Shown: positions 62,026 through 64,000 of the stretch, piece after piece
Layout of the letters: every line of letters starts with the position of its first letter
How positions within the stretch are numbered: position 1 is the stretch's first letter
Assembly (NCBI RefSeq): GCF_946479755.1
Contig: NZ_CAMLHC010000017.1
Span: 124,001 to 188,000, forward strand
From: an uncultured Chitinophaga sp.
GTDB taxonomy: Bacteria; Bacteroidota; Bacteroidia; Chitinophagales; Chitinophagaceae
DNA: 64,000 nucleotides
Direction: 5' to 3'
The notes under the pieces: generated by a model
Databases searched by the model: none
Told to the model about the DNA's origin: nothing
The model's input: only the letters and a program-made list of their open reading frames with translations
Program-made: the position numbers and the translations under genes

Positions 62026-62838
62026 TTGAGTTTTGTATTATTCGGTGAGCAGTTTAAATTAGTTGAGGGTAATAGTGGTGTACGTCAGGTAAAGGCTTCT
62101 CCGGACGAATTGCAAAATTTGGCTGTGGATGAGATGGCGATTAGTAGGAGTGGCTTCCTATATGTGTATACCGGTAATGAGAGTGAACAGGATGTGTTCT
62201 TTGATAATGTAGTCTTGGATTTTAGTAATGGTCCATTATTGGAGGAAACTCATTATTATCCATTTGGGCTGACGATGGCGGGGATCAGTTCGAATGCGTT
62301 GAAAGGGACGAATTATGCGGAGAACCGGAAGAGGTATAATGGTAAAGAATTGCAGCGTGGGGAGTTTGGGGATGGAAGCGGGTTAGAGTGGTATGATTAT
62401 GGGGCGAGGATGTATGATGTGCAGATAGGGAGATGGCATGTTGTTGATCCTCTTTCTGAGAAAATGGGGAGATGGTCTCCCTATAATTATGCATTTGATA
62501 GCCCAATGAGATTCATAGATCCGGATGGGATGTGGCCAGGTGATTTTTATTCAGAGAAAGGTAATAAAATTGGCACAGATGGCATAAATGACGGTAAAAA
62601 GTATGTAGTGACGGATAAACAGGAGGTTAAAGCTATTGAGAAGGTAGATAAAAAAGGTGGCACAACCCAGGTAAGTACTGTGTCATCTGCTGTTCAGTTA
62701 CCACCTGATGTGGCATTAAGAGAAAGTATAAATGTTTTAGATAGAACGATAACTAATGGTGGCTTAAAAGAGGAGGCGTCTATAGTATTGAAAGATGGTA
62801 CGATAGTTCGGGGTCGAGCTTACAAAAAAAGCCATTGA
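62026..62838 (+). CDS. Orphan Rhs tip fragment with alternative C-terminal domain
   Basis: 270 codons open from a TTG at 62026; the homologous reading begins at about 62020 and the frame is closed by a stop at 61993. There is no ATG at the expected place and no signal peptide. It matches the last part of the main Rhs gene from [22 protein letters not shown] through [14 protein letters not shown] and [20 protein letters not shown], then continues with a different tail of about 105 residues ([41 protein letters not shown]). The tail resembles Rhs ends with a GTDGxNDGK..YV segment, but its activity is unknown. Probably a silent cassette. Confidence 0.75.
   Translation: MSFVLFGEQFKLVEGNSGVRQVKASPDELQNLAVDEMAISRSGFLYVYTGNESEQDVFFDNVVLDFSNGPLLEETHYYPFGLTMAGISSNALKGTNYAENRKRYNGKELQRGEFGDGSGLEWYDYGARMYDVQIGRWHVVDPLSEKMGRWSPYNYAFDSPMRFIDPDGMWPGDFYSEKGNKIGTDGINDGKKYVVTDKQEVKAIEKVDKKGGTTQVSTVSSAVQLPPDVALRESINVLDRTITNGGLKEEASIVLKDGTIVRGRAYKKSH
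62251..62417 (+). repeat. Rhs core tract, copy 2
   Basis: Gapless 167-bp partner of 60441-60607 with ten differences. It is long and similar enough to serve as a homologous-recombination substrate. Confidence 0.9.
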
Positions 62839-62859
62839 GAAAATATTAAAATAGTCATT

Positions 62860-63332
62860 ATGCGAAGAATATTATTAATAGTCGTATGTATTTTTTTTGT
62901 CAGGCGTTAGTGGCGCAAGAAGGCAGAAAAGAATTTGACTTTATTGTAAGCATAGACCGGGAGCTACCTAAAACATTGTATAATCCGCGGATTATTGTAA
63001 AAGATGATAATCTTAATAGGAAAGTTATAAATGTGTCTTATTATCCAGGAAGGTTGTCTTTCAGTCATGGCGACTTTGACAGTTTATTGTCGTTGGACAA
63101 AGGAGTAAGGTTATTTTTAAAATTTGATCATTATGAATCTTCTAAAAAAGGGGCGCAAAAGCTACATAACTACGAAATAGAGGTAGGGAAAAATTGGTTC
63201 GACCAGGCGTATATTATTTTAAAAATATATAACATCGATAAGAAGAAAAGGAAATTATATCCTTTAGAGGGAAAAGATTACACTTTTGACCTGGATTATC
63301 CGGGTGGTTCTATGTTGCATGTGCAGGAATAG
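62860..63332 (+). CDS. Putative immunity protein behind the orphan Rhs tip, apparently frameshifted in a T8 tract
   Basis: The gene seems to start with the ATG at 62860, 21 nt after the orphan tip: MRRILLIVVCIFF is an ideal signal-peptide start, but the frame hits TAG at 62908-62910. The other frame, open from an ATG at 62886, reads CQALVAQEGRKEFDF directly after the T-run 62891-62898, a natural signal-peptide end. One extra T would join the two. The remaining 140 residues are a Lys- and Tyr-rich soluble domain of unknown family. So it is a secreted protein in its intact form, disrupted by a 1-nt loss, a sequencing error, or slippage. Read alone, the shorter ORF 62886-63332 gives 148 aa with a poor leader. 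Confidence 0.6.
62891..62898 (+). other. T8 homopolymer at the frameshift point
   Basis: Eight T's; nine would restore one continuous frame from 62860 to 63332. Such runs slip readily in replication and transcription. Confidence 0.6.
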
Positions 63333-63398
63333 GATTACCTGAAATTAAATTAAATAGAATAGCTGAAAGCATTTATTGTTTCATTTTGTCTGCTTTGA

Positions 63399-63533
63399 AA
63401 CAACCTATCTGGCATCAGTGCCGCAGGAGATGTAAATAAACAAATCGCCTCCATCGGCCACAACTACCTAAACCTGTCAGAGTTGATACCCATTGGAAAC
63501 ATCCGTTTTGTGTACGATGTCAGCTGTCTGTAA
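63399..63533 (+). pseudogene. Remnant of a Rhs/toxin C-terminus
   Basis: 44 codons without a start, directly after a TGA (63396-63398) and ending at TAA: NNLSGISAAGDVNKQIAS, then IGHNYLNLSELIPIG and NIRFVYDVSCL. Codon use is less AT-rich than the flanks, and the reading looks protein-like. It is followed after 9 nt by an ATG, the same spacing as between the main Rhs gene and its putative immunity gene. I read it as the surviving end of a displaced toxin module. The length is short, so confidence is moderate. Confidence 0.45.
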
Positions 63534-63542
63534 TCAAATATT

Positions 63543-63926
63543 ATGAATATTCTGCTTTTATATTTTATGATGCAATCCATGCCTTTGACTCAGGATAAAT
63601 TATATACTCACACGGAAGTCGAATGTTCTGTATGGTACACAATAAAAAAGAAATGGGATCTGCATTTGAAAGAGTATGGTACATTTAGCCTGAGGTTTAA
63701 TAAAGAGGATACTCGTTATAAGAGAAAAACGGAATCGGAGTTTTTAGGTACCTGGGTAAATAAAAACGATACTATCATATTGACCGTATCATCCCCTTTG
63801 CCGAACGATTGTGGGCTAAAAGGCCTTAGGTGTATTCTATCAAAGGATACCCTTAAATTGCTAATAATCGGTAATGTCTGTTTGCCCTCAGTGTTAGGAC
63901 CTATTAAAATGGGTAATGGCAATTGA
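63543..63926 (+). CDS. Hypothetical small protein, putative orphan immunity protein
   Basis: A 127-aa AT-rich gene 9 nt after the toxin-end remnant. It has a short hydrophobic start (MNILLLYFMMQSM), then a charged beta-type domain (YTIKKKWDLHLKEYGTFSLRF, LGTWVNKNDTIILTV) with Cys near the end. Family not recognised; the central part resembles small lipocalin-like or lysozyme-inhibitor-like secreted proteins only in general strand pattern. Retained immunity genes without their toxin are common in Rhs loci, and the position supports that reading. Confidence 0.55.
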   Translation: MNILLLYFMMQSMPLTQDKLYTHTEVECSVWYTIKKKWDLHLKEYGTFSLRFNKEDTRYKRKTESEFLGTWVNKNDTIILTVSSPLPNDCGLKGLRCILSKDTLKLLIIGNVCLPSVLGPIKMGNGN

Positions 63927-64000
63927 TTAATTGAACCTACAGCGTTTAAGTTTAAAGCTTTTAAGTAGTACATCGAGTATATTGCTTGCAAAGAAACGAT

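Overview
The window looks like chromosomal DNA of a Bacteroidota species, most likely a Chitinophaga-like member of the Chitinophagaceae. The grounds are family content (DUF6660, DUF4822, DUF4374, DUF5077/DUF3472, DUF5977 and DUF6443 proteins, TonB-dependent receptors with carboxypeptidase-like N-terminal domains, many AraC regulators), promoter elements of the Bacteroidetes TAnnTTTG type, and almost no Shine-Dalgarno sites. Most of the window is moderately GC-rich. From about 60.6 kb to the right edge it is clearly AT-rich. No tRNA, rRNA, CRISPR array or insertion-sequence transposase was seen.

Layout. 0-5.5 kb: a heavy-metal efflux locus on the minus strand (a CusA/CzcA pump that reads into a TolC-like domain at the window edge, and a small DUF6660 protein), an AraC regulator and a DUF4822 lipoprotein. 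5.6-10.1 kb: two divergent paralogous cytosine-deaminase-like amidohydrolases sharing a large operator-like dyad, then a third amidohydrolase fused to an NTF2-like domain. 10.2-15.9 kb: AraC regulator, esterase, FAD oxidoreductase and GH9-like protein, a small carbohydrate-type cluster with a nested palindrome. 15.9-19.1 kb (minus): DUF885 zinc peptidase, GNAT, AraC. 19.07-19.77 kb: a strongly structured non-coding region with a perfect 36-bp inverted repeat. 19.8-21.6 kb: a NuiA-type nuclease inhibitor followed by a secreted DNA/RNA endonuclease lipoprotein. 21.6-26 kb: DMT transporter, epoxide hydrolase, cysteine desulfurase and a divergent Lrp regulator.

26-31 kb: a 7TM-DISM histidine kinase/NarL-type regulator pair, then three unassigned genes; one is a small secreted protein with a full HExxHxxGxxH zinc motif. 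31-37.8 kb: SDR/AraC pair, then a TonB receptor-DUF4374-PepSY operon of the iron/siderophore uptake type. 37.8-46 kb: a second TonB-type outer membrane protein, LD-carboxypeptidase, AraC, M1-like and S41-like secreted peptidases. 46-52.8 kb: methyltransferase, DUF4269 nucleotidyltransferase-like protein, Ada plus an MFS exporter, DUF5077/DUF3472 lipoprotein, GNAT, ICMT-like methyltransferase.

53-64 kb: a Rhs/polymorphic-toxin locus. A 1278-aa Rhs-like protein with DUF5977 repeats is followed 4 nt later by a 1495-aa DUF6443/Rhs-core protein with a variable AT-rich C-terminus. Behind it lie three toxin-end plus putative-immunity units in decreasing completeness: an intact one, an orphan Rhs tip with a frameshifted partner, and a 44-codon remnant with an intact small ORF exactly 9 nt behind it. 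A 167-bp core tract shared between the main gene and the orphan tip offers a route for tip exchange. This locus, the nuclease/inhibitor pair with its structured upstream region, and several operator-like palindromes are the most interesting parts of the window.
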